Assembly (NCBI GenBank): GCA_946699065.1
Contig: CAMPDV010000057.1
Coordinates: 806,001-870,000 of the forward strand
Direction of reading: 5' to 3'
Length of the DNA: 64,000 nucleotides
Source of the DNA: Loxodes magnus
Lineage: Eukaryota > Ciliophora > Karyorelictea > Loxodida > Loxodidae
Part shown: positions 37,352-50,900 of the stretch, piece after piece
How the letters are laid out: every line of letters starts with the position of its first letter
How positions within the stretch are numbered: the stretch's first letter is position 1
Position numbers and translations under genes: made by a program
Notes under the pieces: generated by a model
The model's input: the letters and a program-made list of their open reading frames with translations, nothing else
Told to the model about the DNA's origin: nothing
Databases searched by the model: none

Positions 37352-38347
37352 ACATTTAGATATTAACTTTCTATCAATTTTACTATTAATACTTAGGTTA
37401 AAAAACTAAAAAAATATTTAAACTAATTTAATTGTATTAATAAACTATAATAATGCTAATTATTTTTGAAGCATCTTGTAAGTGAACATATTTCTACCGA
37501 TTAAATTATCTCATTTTAGACAAAAAATTTATACATAAACATCTTTAAAAAAATAATAGAATAGCATTAAGTTAATTTATTTAAAATCTTCAAAATATCT
37601 ATTTTTGATAAGAAAAATTAAGTTATTTATATTTAAACTAAAAGGATATAAAAATATAACTGGAATTAATAGACTGCTAATCTTCTCTTGATAAATAAAA
37701 CATTTGATCTTAAAGAAAAAATAATTCTAGATAGATTTAAACCATATTCAGATATTAATATTAGCATTTGGAGAAATAAACCTTAACTAGAAAAAAAAAT
37801 TAGCAAAAAGTATAAATAAGCATCGATAAGTCTATTTTTATTTACCATTATTTTTGAGATATTCATTAAAAAGTTAAGAACAATTCTTAAATTAAAGATA
37901 TTTCTACTTATACTAAAGAATTGTAATAATGCAATAAAAAATTCAAAATTTATCAACATTTTTAATTAAAGTATATATAGTTTATGTTCTTTGCTATTTA
38001 TATTTATCTTAATGTTACAATTTAGTTTTATTCTATTTTACAAGTTCTATTCCAAAATTTTATTTTTTATATTTTGATTGAAATTAATTTAGTAGCTTAC
38101 TTATCCTAATTTGTAGTAACTTTAACTTTCTTAATAAAATAGTTTTGCTTTTATTGTATTTAGAAAGTCAAACACAAGCATATGTTTTTCAAATTTGATT
38201 TAAATTTTGCTTTTCATCTTGCCATTTTTTAAGAAAAGATACTTAAAATAATTTTAGTAGCAAACAAGTAGCTTGGTTTTAAAGCACTTGAAAGCATATT
38301 AAGATAATGGAACTAAACTAGTTATGTTAAATCTAAAATCTAAATTT
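37352..38347. other. Noncoding spacer between convergent genes
   Basis: About 1 kb, very AT-rich with homopolymer runs. No recognisable gene. Confidence 0.5.
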
Positions 38348-41300
38348 TCAAAAAAAGCCATAAGATTCTTCGTTCTTCTAGTATTTGTGCTTATAAAGAA
38401 TAGCTTGCTCCTTCCAATTTGCTAAATCCTTTTAAAGTTTATTCATCTCTTCTTATAAAGTAGTGAACTATGCTCCTTTCTCTACTATGCTTTGTTCTAG
38501 TTACTTGATATTTGTTTCTCTTTCACTTATATGCTTATTAAGATCGTTTATATTCTCTTGTTTCTGAATGACATAATCTTATAGTTATTTTATTTAATCT
38601 TCTAGAATTTCTTTGTTCTATTGAATAGTTTCTTTTAGTAACCTAATATCAGATAATAGATTAGTCTTTGTATTTTCTAATTCATAAATTCTTTTTTTAC
38701 TTTGATCATTTAATTGTTCTACTTCCTTTATAACTTTCTAATTTTAATCTATATCTTCATTAAGTTATTTAATCTAGACATCATATTTGTTTTTTTCCTC
38801 TATAACTTTTGAGTTTAAAAGTTCGACTTACTTTAGCAAGTTTGAATTTTCTTCTTCCAATTCTTTCTTTTTAATTTCTACTTTTTTAAAAATTTCTTCT
38901 TATTCAGCAAAATATCTTAGCTACTCCTTTTATTAGAGTATCGTTTAAATTTGATTTTCTATTTCTTACTTTTATTTTTCTAACTGTGTTTGTTACTGCT
39001 TTAATTCATTTTTTTGCTATTCTAATAATTGAAATTTTTCTTTTAATTCTTCTTTTTATTGCTCTATTAAGGTGCTTTGCTGCTTGATTTCATTCTATAA
39101 TTAGTCTACAATAAAACTTTTTTCTTTAAAATCTTTTTTTAGCTGCTCTATTTAGATAATTTATTTTTCTATTTCACCCTTTTGTTACTCTATAAATTAG
39201 CATTTATCTTTTTGTTCTTTTTTTTGTTACTCTATTATGCTGTTTTGTTGCTTTATTTCATTCTATAATTAGTCTACAATTAAACTTTTTTCTTTTAAAT
39301 CTTTTTTTAGCTGTTCTATTAAGATAATTTATTGTTCTTTTTCACCCTTTTGTTGTTCTATAAATTAGCATTTATCTTTTAATTCTTCTTTTTGTTGCTC
39401 TATTATCTTATTTAGCTGTATTATTTCGTTCTATAATTAATCTATAATTAAACTTCTTTCTTTCAAATCTTTTTTTAGCTATTCTATTTAGATAATTTAT
39501 TACTCTATTTCACCCTTTTGCTACTCTATAAATTAGCATTTATCTTTTTGTTCTTCTTTTTGTTACTCTATTATGCTTTTTTGTTGCTTTATTTCATTCT
39601 ATAATTAGTCTACAATAAAACTTTTTTCTTTCAAATCTTTTTTTAGCTGTTCTATTAAGATAATTTATTACTCTATTTCGCTCTTTTGTTGTTCTATAAA
39701 TTAACCTTTATCTTTTAATTCTTCTTTTTGTTGCTCTATTATGCTTTTTTGTTGCTTTATTTCATTCTATAATTAGTCTACAATAAAACTTTTTTCTTTT
39801 AAATCTCTTTTTAGCTGTTCTATTTAAATAATTTATTACTCTATTTCGCTCTTTTGTTGTTCTATAAATTAACCTTTATCTTTTTGTTCTTCTTTTTGTT
39901 GCTCTATTATCTTATTTAGCTGTATTATTTCGTTCTATAATTAGTCTACAATAAAACTTCTTTCCTTCAAATCTTTTTTTAGCTATTCTATTTATCTGAA
40001 ATTTTGTTCAATTTCGCTCTTTTATTGTTCTATAAGTTAGCATTTTTATTTTATATCTTCTTTCTGTTACTCGATCTATTCTTTTTACTATTGTAGTTCT
40101 TCTTCCTGTTTTTCTAAAACAGTCTTTAATTATTTTATTTCTTTCTTTAGCTGTTCTTCTAATTCTTTCGACTATCTGAGTGATTCTTCGAGTTATAAAT
40201 TTAAAGATTAAAGTTAAGCGTTGAATTCTTTTTACTTTTCTATTGTTGACTATTATTGATTTATTTCATTCTTACTTTTTTCATTCAAAAGATTAAAATT
40301 TTGGAAATCCTCGTTTTATTGTTCTATCGATATTTTTAATTATTTAATTTCTTCTTATTGTTGCTATTAAGCATTTTGCTATTATTTAATCTATTCTTTC
40401 AACTAGTCGATAGAAAGTTACTTTTACTTAAGTTCTTCTTTTTGCTACTCTATTGAAAGCAGCTTTTACTGTAGTTCCTCTTTTTATTATTCAATTAAGT
40501 ATTTTTATTGCTTTGCTTCCTCTTTTAGTTGTTCTATTACTGATTTTTATTTTTTTATTTCCTCAGTTTACTTTTCTAATAATTCTTACATTTGCTTTGC
40601 TTGCTCCTTTTGCTTTTCTGACGAAGATTATTATTATTTAAGCTCTTCTCTTAACTATTATACCATATCTTTCTATAGTTGAAGTAGTTCTTTTAACTGC
40701 TAATTTGATGAATTAAACTAAGCTATCTCTTCCTTTAGTCTTTCAGATGTATGACGTTGTAATTTCATTTCTTCTTGCTACTAATTCGATATGTTATTAA
40801 GATTCTTTATTTCCTCTTTTAATTTCTCTTATATTACTTATTGATTCTATATCTATTACTCATATTTCGTCTTATTTCGTTGAACCTCTTCATTGTAGAG
40901 TTGAACTTCACTCAATAAATCTTCTCTTTCATTTTCCAGTTCTTATACTTATGCCTACACCTTTTTGAGCTTTTCTTAAATCTCTAACTTCTAAATTTTT
41001 TCCTTTTATAAGTCACTTTCTAATTGCTTAACTTTTCCTTCGCACTGCGATCTTTCTTCTTATAGATTCTCATTTAAAAGTTTAATTTGATTTAATATTT
41101 AATCCTTTTCCTTTTCCATTTCCTAAGAATCCCTTTCAAATTTTTAACTGCTTTCTTAGAGTTCATTTAATGATTTAATTTCTTAGTTCAATTAATCGAT
41201 CTGTATATTAAGTTGCTTTATTTGCTATTCATACCTTCCTTTATTTTATTAGATTTCATCATTCAGCAACTAAATCTCACTCAATAAATCTTCTCTTTCA

Positions 41301-42313
41301 GATTCTAACTCTTTAAGCTTTGACTAAGTTTTTCTATCTTTATCATATAGTTCCGATATCTATTGAGAACTTTCTTTTTAATAGTCTTGCTACATCTTTT
41401 AGAATTGACTTTCGAAGTCAATTTTATCCTTTTATTCTTTTTCGATTAGATCTTTTATTTATTTTTACGAGGCTTAGAGCTATTCTTCAAGTTACTCAAT
41501 GTTTTCCTTATTCTCTTTAATCTGCTGTTCAGATAATTCTATTAAGGATTATTTCTAATTAACGGTATTTTAAAGCTCTTTCTTCTATTTCTAAAACTTG
41601 TCAACTCTTATTTTATAGTCATTGTTTATACGATCCATCTCTAAGATTTGATTCTCTATTTAAGAGAGTTTCTATTCCAGTGTTTCTACTTATTTAGTAA
41701 GCTTTTCTTTTTGGAAGATTAACTAATTATTCTGTAAATTCAGTTCAGTAATAATCTCGTCCTTATCCTATGATAAGTTCTACTCGTATTACAACTGAAA
41801 CTTTTGCATTTGCTTTTCTAATCCTAACAACTTTTCCAATCATAACTTTATGAATAAGGGCTTTTACTTTTCCAGAGCGAATAATTTTTGGCTTTGTAAG
41901 CACTAGTTCTCAGAATCGAGTAATTTTAGTGTATCTTTACTTTGCTCCACCAATTTATTTTGATATTTTTCGATTAGAATAAATCCATTCTGTACAGCTT
42001 CATAACCTGCATGTGTTTACTCATCTAAATCACATTCATCACTTATTTAGGTTAATTTACTAATTATGATATTTTAAATTTCACTTTCAACTTCTAAAGT
42101 AGATGCTATTTTTTTCAGTCAGTTCATTATATTACTAAGGTCTTACAGAATTATTCGTCTTCTCTTCTCAGTTTATACCTTAATTTGTTCAAATTTCTAA
42201 CTAAGTTCTTCTATTTCTTTTGTGCAATCCTTCTATATGCTTAGTCTGGAAAAAGAACTTATTATTTCCTGCTCCTTTATGCTCTTTGTTTAGACACAAT
42301 TTAATTGTCCCAT
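38348..42313 (-). CDS. Giant coiled-coil protein with 56-residue tandem repeats
   Basis: 1,321 residues in one frame from ATG 42313 (MGQLNCVQTKSIKEQEIISS) to TGA 38348. Almost the entire chain is heptad coiled coil rich in Glu, Gln, Lys, Leu and Ile. A less regular head of about 180 residues includes two Trp encoded by TGA (NIMNW, FIKLW). Residues about 760-1085 contain six copies of an exact 56-residue repeat (LKDKCQFIEQQKGEIE in each). Eight heptads per repeat keep the coil in register. The tail ends ILYKHKYQKNEESYGFF. The architecture suits a filament or basal-body/cortex scaffold, or a golgin-like tether. No motor or other enzymatic domain is visible. The second residue is Gly, but followed by QLNC it is only a weak N-myristoylation candidate. 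Confidence 0.88.
39055..40040 (-). repeat. Six tandem 168-bp coding repeats
   Basis: A constant anchor (CATTCTATAA or CGTTCTATAA on the plus strand) recurs at 39091, 39259, 39427, 39595, 39763 and 39931, always 168 bases apart with no length variation. Alternate copies share variants (for example the CTGTATTATTTCG form at 39427 and 39931), suggesting expansion by larger blocks. The unit encodes 56 residues, eight heptads, in the giant coiled-coil gene. Confidence 0.95.
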
Positions 42314-44107
42314 TTATATTAATCAAAACCAAGAAAAATACACTCTTTAATCTAATACCATTACTTCTTTATAAAATCCATTAACACCAAAAAACATAAA
42401 AAGTACCTTTAACCTCTAACATTTGAATCTAACAGAAAATATGAAAGCAGCTTTCATTTAAAGATTTCTTATATTTCCAAAGTGTTTACTCTAAAGACTC
42501 TAACTAATATTGTCAAAGTAATAAAGCCCTTTCTATATAACTATAGTATGAATATTGAGAGACTGACTAAAGATATTTATATGGTTAATAAGTAGATTAA
42601 TATCTTTATAATAAACAATATTGCTTATATTAACATTGGATGATATTTAGTTTTTAATTTACACTACTTTAAGCATTATAATATATATCCTAGGGCTGTG
42701 AGAAAATTGAAACTAAATTTAAGTTTTAAACTCTTATTGAAGAAGAGATAAATAGATACAATAGATAAAAAATAAAGCATGTATTTATTTAGAACTATCT
42801 ATATAGATTTCTTAACTGGATGCTTTCATAATAATAAGGAGATTCCTTTTTAAGACTTTGAAAAAGTGCTTTAATAACTAGACTTTTGATCAAGCTAAAT
42901 AATTAAAGCAAAGAATGCTTTTATAGAAAATCTTTCTTTCTAGATCTGTTATCAAGATAAACATTTGAAATAAGTAGATTTACCTCTAATATTCAACAAT
43001 AAGGCATCTTAAACTTAGAAATATAAAAGAAATCTAAACTATATTATAAGTATATCAAAAGAAGAGAAGCATAATACTTAAGTGATTATTGCTAAGATTC
43101 ATTTCTTTGTACTTGTTTATCTTTTAATTATTGATGTCTATGTGCTTATCTACTGATACTTTATTAATATCTTATAGAATAATATCCTGTACAAATTAAG
43201 AAAACTGACATTCTCTATTTCTTTAATTTATAAATTATCTTTAATCATAAAATTAAAGGATTAGGTATCTCAGCAAGTTAAAAGTTGATGAATTTCTGGA
43301 AAATGTAAAAATATTATCCAGTTAAAAATTGAGTATCTAGCAAGTGAATAAGTTATTAAAGAATAGAGTAAATTAACAGTACTAGTATCTTTATTAGTTA
43401 GGAGATATTACTCTATTTTCTTAATATAAAGATACTCATCAACAAGAATAGCTTCAAACTGCTTTAAAATGAAAACTCTTAATACTTATTTTAATATTAT
43501 TATCTCGGGTATGATAGTATCAGCAACAGCTGAGTAGATTTAAATAAATAAAGATAGATAATAATTATAAAACTAGCTATTTATTTAAAGTCTTTAATTT
43601 TATTAAAATAACCTTTAAAGCAAAAAGAATCAAAAATAGACAAAAATATCCTTTATATTATATTATATTTGAATTAAAAATAATTAAGCTAAATACAAAA
43701 TGCTATTTAGAAGCTAAATATAGAATAAATAAGATAGTAACTTTAATTATTATCTAAAAATTAACCATAAATTTAAAAGCTATATCAAGAGGAATTTAGT
43801 TATAATCATCGATTTTATTATTTCCTTTAATTTATCTAAATAAATAATTATTTGAACTCAATAATCTATAAACATATAATAATACTAAAATAACTAAAAT
43901 AAGCTAAATTTGTTTTAATTTAATGAAGTTATAGATAATAAAATGATATCAATCCAAAAAGATGAAATGATAAATGTTAGTCCTAATAATTTTTAGCTTA
44001 GTTTAGATAAAAAGTTATATAGAATTTAAAATTGAAACTTAGAAGTAGGGAAATATATATATATATGAAGATATTTTAAGGATAAAAATAAAATTTAAAA
44101 TAAGTAG
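42314..44107. other. Noncoding spacer
   Basis: About 1.8 kb, AT-rich, upstream of the giant coiled-coil gene. I see no motif-bearing frame. A short (TA)n-like run (ATATATATATA) lies near 44057. Confidence 0.45.
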
Positions 44108-44917
44108 TCAAATTTAATAAATATCTTTTCTAATTTAAGAGACAATCTTTTATTATTATTATAAACTAAAATTTTAATAACTTCTTGCTTTTATTGATTT
44201 CAACCATTTCCAGTTATCCGTTTTTTATTGAAGTGTGATTTCCCTAGAGCAATACTTTGTTAAATACTGGGAAAAATTACAATGTCGGCACCTCTTTTTC
44301 TTTATTTTTGTTTCTTTTTCGGAAGAATAAAGTTCTAAAGCATTAGAAAAAAAATTTATTTCAGTTCTTTAAATATATTTATTCAAATTTTCTATTAATT
44401 ATTCACAATATTAATCTTAGTTTTTTCAGTAACCATTGGAACTTCCTCTATTTAGTTATCTTAAGATTAACGTCAAAGCTGTTCTTCTATTCAAATTTTA
44501 TTTTGAAAAAATTGCTTCCTTAAATACATTGTTTCTAAATTTAGTTGCTCATGTTTGTCTTTAGTTCTCCCATTCTTTCTGAAAGACAAAAAATAATTTC
44601 ATCCTGCTTGCTAAGAATTTCCTTCGTTTTTTACAATGCAAATAAACTGATTAATTGTCTTATTCAATTAATGAGATGATATCCAACTTACCTTGTCATC
44701 TTTTGCCTTGATTCGATGAATAAAGTTCCTGTAATTTTTTCATCCCTTCTTGCTTATCTTCTTAGTTTTTATTACTATTTTCTCTCCTTTTTTCCCAGAT
44801 TTTTTATATAAAAGTAAATAGTTTAAAAGAATTTTCTATTTTGGTGTTAAATAATATTTATCTTAGATTTAAGTTAGAAATTCAGTTACAGATCTATTAT
44901 TAGAAAGTTTGGTGCAT
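44108..44917 (-). CDS. Uncertain ORF with a Cys-rich motif
   Basis: One frame runs from ATG 44917 to TGA 44108 (269 residues), with several TGA codons to be read as Trp. It includes a charged helix (KRRENSNKNQEDKQEGMKKL), a basic segment, and near the end KKKRCRHCNFSQYLTKYC, which has a C-x2-C...C spacing that could bind zinc. However, all three minus-strand frames here contain protein-like stretches (for example SKQDEIIFCLSERMGELK and EQLNLETMYLRKQFF). A gene with small introns, or a decayed gene with frameshifts, is equally possible. No family recognised. Confidence 0.3.
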
Positions 44918-46678
44918 ATGATAATAATTTTACTTTAATACATCTAATTTAAAAATAGGCACCTAAGAAATAGCAAACTTCTATTAACTAATTTTTATAA
45001 AAATAAGAATAATAAAGTAATTCAAATTAATAGATTCCTTTACTTAGATAATACTAATAAGCTCAAGAATCTTTTGCTCAATCTATCTATCAAAGAATAG
45101 GTAATATATAAAATTAACTAAAATACCGAAAATAGAAAACTGTAGAAAATTTGGGTTATAATAATACAAGCAATATATAATGATATTCCTATGCTAAGTG
45201 CTATTAAAAAGATATAATAACTAATAGTATAAAAATTTGAATTAGTAGATTAACTAACTAAACAAATACTACAAATGCTTTAATTCTAATTTCCTTAATT
45301 CTAATATTAAATAAAATCGCTTTAAGGAAAGTAGGAATAATAACAAGTAGTAATTCAAAAAGCATAAGGTTAGTAATCAAGCAATCTAATTGAAATCAAA
45401 CTAGAGCAATAATAATAAGGGAATAATAAGATTAAATACTATTGAATAAGGATTCGATGATATATATGTTAGAAGAAAAATACTTAGTCAAAACGTTGAA
45501 AGAAAGCAGGAATTGAAAGAATGAATAAGAAATAAGATACTAAGAAATTTTTTGCTTTTTACCAACAAGGAAAGGATTAATATATAGGAAAAAGTTCTAA
45601 AACTCAAGAATTAATGAATAGAATAGCAATTAGTGAAGCAATAAGAGCAATAATTAGGTTTATGGTAGGAGACTAGTCTGGTCAACTAATAAAATTCTAC
45701 GTATCTCTTAAGTTTTGGAGATTGCAGGATCAAATGGAAGTTGATAGTGAAGTACATTTCTAAGACAATAAACTTTTTTTATTAAATAAGAATATTTAGT
45801 ATTTTAAATTTAAATAGATAAGATGATTTCTAGATAGCAATTGATAATGAATGAAAAATAGAATTTATTAAGTTATATTTCATAAATATATAAAATATTC
45901 TATTTTATTAGGTAAGGCAGTCTTTCTTTGATTTTTTGCAAGTAAAAAAATTTAATTTTCTTCAAAGACAATTTGTACTAAAAAGAAATAAAATAAGAAA
46001 TATTGGCTGATTAATACTGGAATTCTGAAGAATTTGATTTATAACTATTTTAAATATTACATAGATAAAGAATTTTATATAAGAAAAAGGAATTGAGAAA
46101 CTTTATTCAGAGTTTAAATTATAAAAGAACATAATATTAAAAATGGCTAATTCTTAAATCTAAGGTTTTTAATTTTAGCTTTCATTATAAGCTTTCAAAT
46201 TATCCTCATTTGTAATTAAATCTCAAATACCTAAATAAAATTTCTGTAAATTGCTAGTAATAAATAAATATTTCAAAGATAGTTTAAAGCAGTTCTTAAT
46301 TATTATATTATACAATCCTTCTTAATAGCTTTGATCATTATATGAATTTTAGTAATTTTAAATTAAATTATTTATCTTTTATTAATTTATCAAAGCGTTT
46401 ATATAATATTAATTTAATTTTTAGTTAAATTCATTTTATTTATTTCCTCAACTCCTTATCATCTCAGTCTATCCATTTTCTTTCTCTATTTTCGTTTTCA
46501 GTCCTTTACAAAGATCCTTTTTCTTATTTAAAATTTTGTTTACTTTGTTGCAAAGAGCTAGAAAATCCCAATATTGTTAAATATTCAAGTTGCTTTCTTC
46601 TTTCTATTAATTCTACAATTAAGTTTAAAAGTCTTATTAAATTTATTAGTTTTAACTTGCTTACTAATTTTATTAGAT
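44918..46678. other. Ambiguous region, possible decayed coding sequence
   Basis: The plus strand at 44,970-45,190 reads APKKQQTSINQFLQKQEQQ and onward in one frame, then the protein-like character moves between frames up to about 45,760 (for example SSKTQELMNRIAISEAIRA). No domain can be named and no clean start-to-stop frame fits. It may be a pseudogene or an intron-rich gene. 45,800-46,678 looks noncoding. Confidence 0.3.
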
Positions 46679-48116
46679 TCACTTTTAATGAAGTTAGTCT
46701 ATTTACTTTTTAAACGTATATATATCAGGTCTTTAGTTTGGATCATAACTAAGTTATAGTAGGTGAACCATATCAAATTCTTACTCTTTTTCTAGGAAAA
46801 CTATGTATATTTCTATTAAATATTCACATATTTTATTATTTTGGCTTAAGTTTACAAGCCTGGATAAGGTAGATTATCGTTGAATATTTCTATTGCTACA
46901 CAAGCCAATTATCAAATATCACTCTTCTGACTTACTTTTCAATCAAATAGCTCAGAAGTCATTCGCTAATATGAACCTTTGTTATAATTATCAGAATAAT
47001 TATGTTCAACTAAAAGAACGGATTATCAGATTTTATTAGCTTCTTCTATTTTATCTAATTTAAGAAGTGTAATAATTTATTAATCAAAGGTAAGATATAA
47101 TTTGGTTTTATTTAAATTGCCTAATTAAATTACACTAAAACTTCTTAATATTTACCCAACTTATGTAGTGAAATTACCTATCCATTGAAAGCATCAAAAA
47201 ATTTGGGATCTATCTAATGATCTAATCAATGCTATTATTACCTCTTAGAATCTACCTAAAGAATTTAGCGAAGATCCTTTGATTAAAAGTGCAATTAAAT
47301 TCTTCGGATTTATTTAAATAACTATATTAAAACTCTCTATCGCTTCCTAATATCTAGAAAAATATTATAGTGATATTTCCTTATTTGAATGTGCTTAAAT
47401 AAAGTTTGGATATATTAAAATAGCCATATTATAGCTCTCTATAGCTTCTATATATTTACTTAGCTTTTTAATGAATCTCCCTTATTCTTATAAGCAGTGG
47501 AAAACTTAAGATCTATTTTAACTGCCATATTCTAACTCTCTATAGCTTCTTAATATTTTCCCAAATTGAATAGTGATAATCCCTTTTAATTGTAAGCATT
47601 TAAAATTTTAGGATTTATTTAAATAGCCATGTTTTCACTATCTATTGTTTCTTGATATTTGCCTATGAAGTATAGACAAATTCCCTTATCGTGATATGCA
47701 TCAAAAAACTAAGGATTTATTTAAATGACCATATTATAACTTTCTAACGCTTCTTAGAATCTGCCCATACAATTAAATGTATCTCCTTTATTTTTATTTG
47801 CAATTAACTGTTTTGGATCTATTTAAATGACCGTATTATATCTCTCTAAAGCTTCTTAATATCTAGATTATTAACAAAATAAAACTCCTATATTCATATG
47901 TGCCTCAATATACTATGGATCAATCTTAATAGCCATAATATAACTCTTTAAAGCTTTTTGAAATCTGCCTAAACTGTAAAGTAAATCTCCCAATTTTTAT
48001 ATTCAACCGCATTCTATGGTATTTAATAGATGCCCTTATTATAAACGAATAATGGTTTTTATTCTTATAGTAATTTTTTATCTTAAGTATCTTATTTTAT
48101 TTAGTTAATTATCCAT
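46679..48116 (-). pseudogene. TPR-protein kinase pseudogene, copy 1
   Basis: Reading down the minus strand from ATG 48116, 34-residue TPR units follow one another (LGRFQKALKSYIMAIKIDPQ, MGRFQEALESYNMVIQINPQ, LGKYQEAIES). A kinase C-lobe follows: SELFDWKVSQKSDIWQLACV, EIFNDNLPYP and YDPNQRPDIYTFKKQIDQL, ending at TGA 46679. The frame changes at least five times: near 48080, 47985, 47460 (an A missing in SLKKLSKYIEA), 47215 and around 46830. Activation loop and catalytic motifs upstream of the APE-like MTSEL are absent or unrecognisable. Since neighbouring genes of 4 kb are intact, these breaks look like real decay. Kinase-TPR proteins are abundant in ciliates. The related copy at 63.7-64 kb supports a dispersed family. 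Confidence 0.75.
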
Positions 48117-50900
48117 ATTTTTTAATATTTTGATTTAGTTTTAATTTAATTTATCAATTTAGTTTCCTTTTCTAAAAATATAGTTACAATCTTTTTTAAA
48201 CTTAATATTTTTAAATTATCATCTTATATAATTTTAAAAAGCTCTTTGTCTTTTAACTCTTATAAAGCTAAATATTTATAAATAATATAATGTAGTTCAG
48301 ATCTAAATTTTGCTATAATATAATTTTTACTCCTTAATGCTCTATAATTTTTATCTTTATATATTTTAAATTTAGTTACTTTCTTTTCAAGCTTAGGCTA
48401 ATTTATCTCAACTCAAAATTTTGCTCTTTTATTTACTTAATCAGGAGAGTTAAAATAGAAAATTAAAGAGTTAATGTCTTAATTATGGTGTTATTTATAG
48501 TATTTTGATGGCTTTTATATTTATATAGATTCCCATCATTCTATAAAGTTTAAAAAGCCAACATTTAAACGTCTATTGCTAAAATGTTCTTAAATTCCTT
48601 TAATATATTATTATAAAATATTTTTATACTTAAATAGATTTTAACTCTTTAAATATCAAAATTGTTTCCTTCAGTTATATAAATTCATACTTTATTAATG
48701 GATACATCAAACTTCAATATTTATATTTTTTATCTCTTTCTTTTAAGCTTTCTTCATGTCCTTCTTCTCGTTTCTTACTAATTTTAAATTTTCGCGAACT
48801 TTTGTATTTCTGAATCAAATACTAGAATAAAATCCTTGGAAATTAGCTTAAAAATTCCTAATCCTACAATATAAAAGTTAAACTATTAATTTCCTCTCTT
48901 TTATCATATTAATTCTCTTAGATTAAGCAGTCAATTCTTTTAATAAATATCCAAATATTCCAAATTATTCACACATATAAAGGGAATATCAGTCAAAGAA
49001 ACAATGGAACTGAATAAAGTTTTAACTAAGATCTAAATACTTCCTCTTAGGCTGGAATCTTAGTAGTATACTTAGCTTTAGAAGAATAAAATGTATTAGA
49101 TGCAAACTAGATCAGCACTATCTTATGGAATTTAAGGTTCTTATAAAGTGCTTACAAAATATTAGAAAATAATTCCCTTAATTTATGAAACTAGTAAATT
49201 TGATTTAATTTAGTTGCTACTTTACATTCCTCTTGAAGCTATTTTCAAGTCCAATCAGCGATAAATGAAATATGTTCAACGTTAACTCTCTAAAAGGATG
49301 AAATATATTAGGAATAACGCAAATTTAAAAGAGTAAAATATATTCCGTCTTTATAAGGCGGCAAAAATTAGAAGATATAAAAGTAACTTAAAACTTAATG
49401 TTTTAGATTAAAAAAGTGAAATGGGCTTTAATATCTAAAATAAGGGATAATAAGATAATTTATAATAGTAAAGTATAAAGCAATTTAAGTTAGACTAAAT
49501 TCAGAATAATCAAAAATAACTAAAATAAATTTAAATTTAATCCTATTATTACTTAGCCTTTTATAGCATTGTTAAAGTCATTCAAATTTATCACATAATC
49601 TTCAACGAATAAGACATGAAAAAATATTAAGAATCTCCTTTAAAAAATAAATTCGAATATTAATTTATAATGAAGCATAGAAATTTAAACAGAGGATCAA
49701 GTTAATTACATAATTACATAATTCCTTAATTGATTTACCTAAAATAAGTATAGCAAATTATATTAAATAAAAAACCAATGAAGTGCTTATTAAATTTTAA
49801 ATTTATTAGATAGCAGTGTAATAATAATTTAGATATGTTAATAATAAATCGCTGATATAAAAAGTTTACTATTCTAGAATAGTCACTTAATTTTAATTAT
49901 AAGAGTAGCATTTAAAATTAAGTAAAATAATTTGAAAAATAGCAACTTAATCATTGGTGCTTAGATTTATAGAAATAAGTTATGGATTTAAATCAGTAAT
50001 TAAAGAATTAAATTTAGCTATAATCTCAGTAATTTATAGTAGCAAAAGAGTTTTGCTCCCATAGACGTAATTTTGCAGTTGATTGTTGATAAGTTCTAGG
50101 ATAATAAATCACTGGCTTGATCTATTTATAATAATTATTTTAATGTTATGTTTTGTTTCTTGAAGGGTGAATAGGGTACTTATAGATAAGCTGATTAGAT
50201 TGCAGTATAAGCCGAAGATACTATAGTACGTGATAATTTAAATCACTAATTTTTTCATCCTCTAAAGGTAAAAATTAAATAATTAAATTAACTATTAGCC
50301 TAAGTTTTCTTAGTGATACACAAGTCTATTACTATCTATTTCATTATCATTAAACTTCAATCTATTCCAAAACCTCTGACCAAAGTAATATTTAGATCCT
50401 TCTTATACTAATAACCTTTTTCTTCTTTAGCTTTATTATTTTTCCTCTCTATTATTTAATCCAATTTTTTCCCTATTTAGATAATAAAAAGCATTTTATT
50501 AAGTTTCTTTTGCTGATCAACTCTTTTCCTACATATAACTTAACTATTTTTAAAAGACAAAAAGATGAGTTAAATAAGGAAATTTATAGCAAAAAAAGAT
50601 ATAGAAGCATATAAAATCAAAGGGCAATCTTATTTCATTATCAGCTTCTAGACTTCCTTTCTCAAATTTTATTAACACTTCGAACTTAATTTTCTTTAAA
50701 TATAGTTTTTATCATGAATACAGTTGAATAGATTTTATCTTATAAAGTATTAAAGCAAAGTTATAGGAAGAAGTAGGTAATCAAAATAGCATGCTAAGTA
50801 ATTTACAAGTTTAACTTTAGATGTATAGTGTAGTATAGTTGCTATTTAGTTAACTGTAGTTTTTAAATGAAGAGTAATTAGGAGTTTATATAGATATAGA
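48117..50900. other. Mostly noncoding, weak coding traces
   Basis: About 2.8 kb. The minus strand near 48,720-48,830 reads KVRENLKLVRNEKKDMKKAQ, which is protein-like but isolated. Elsewhere no motif found. It may contain remnants of a further decayed gene. Confidence 0.35.

Noticed and set aside
39055-40040. CRISPR-like or satellite interpretation of the 168-bp array
   Set aside because: The units are in frame within a 1,321-residue coiled coil and contain no spacers.
40453-41520. Hydrophobic plus-strand ORFs in 40.4-41.5 kb
   Set aside because: Complement of Glu/Lys/Gln coiled-coil codons gives Phe/Leu/Ile/Ser-rich shadows; not membrane proteins.
46574-46759. Leucine-rich plus-strand ORF
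   Set aside because: Lies opposite the end of the TPR-kinase pseudogene and its AT-rich flank; no start context or motif.
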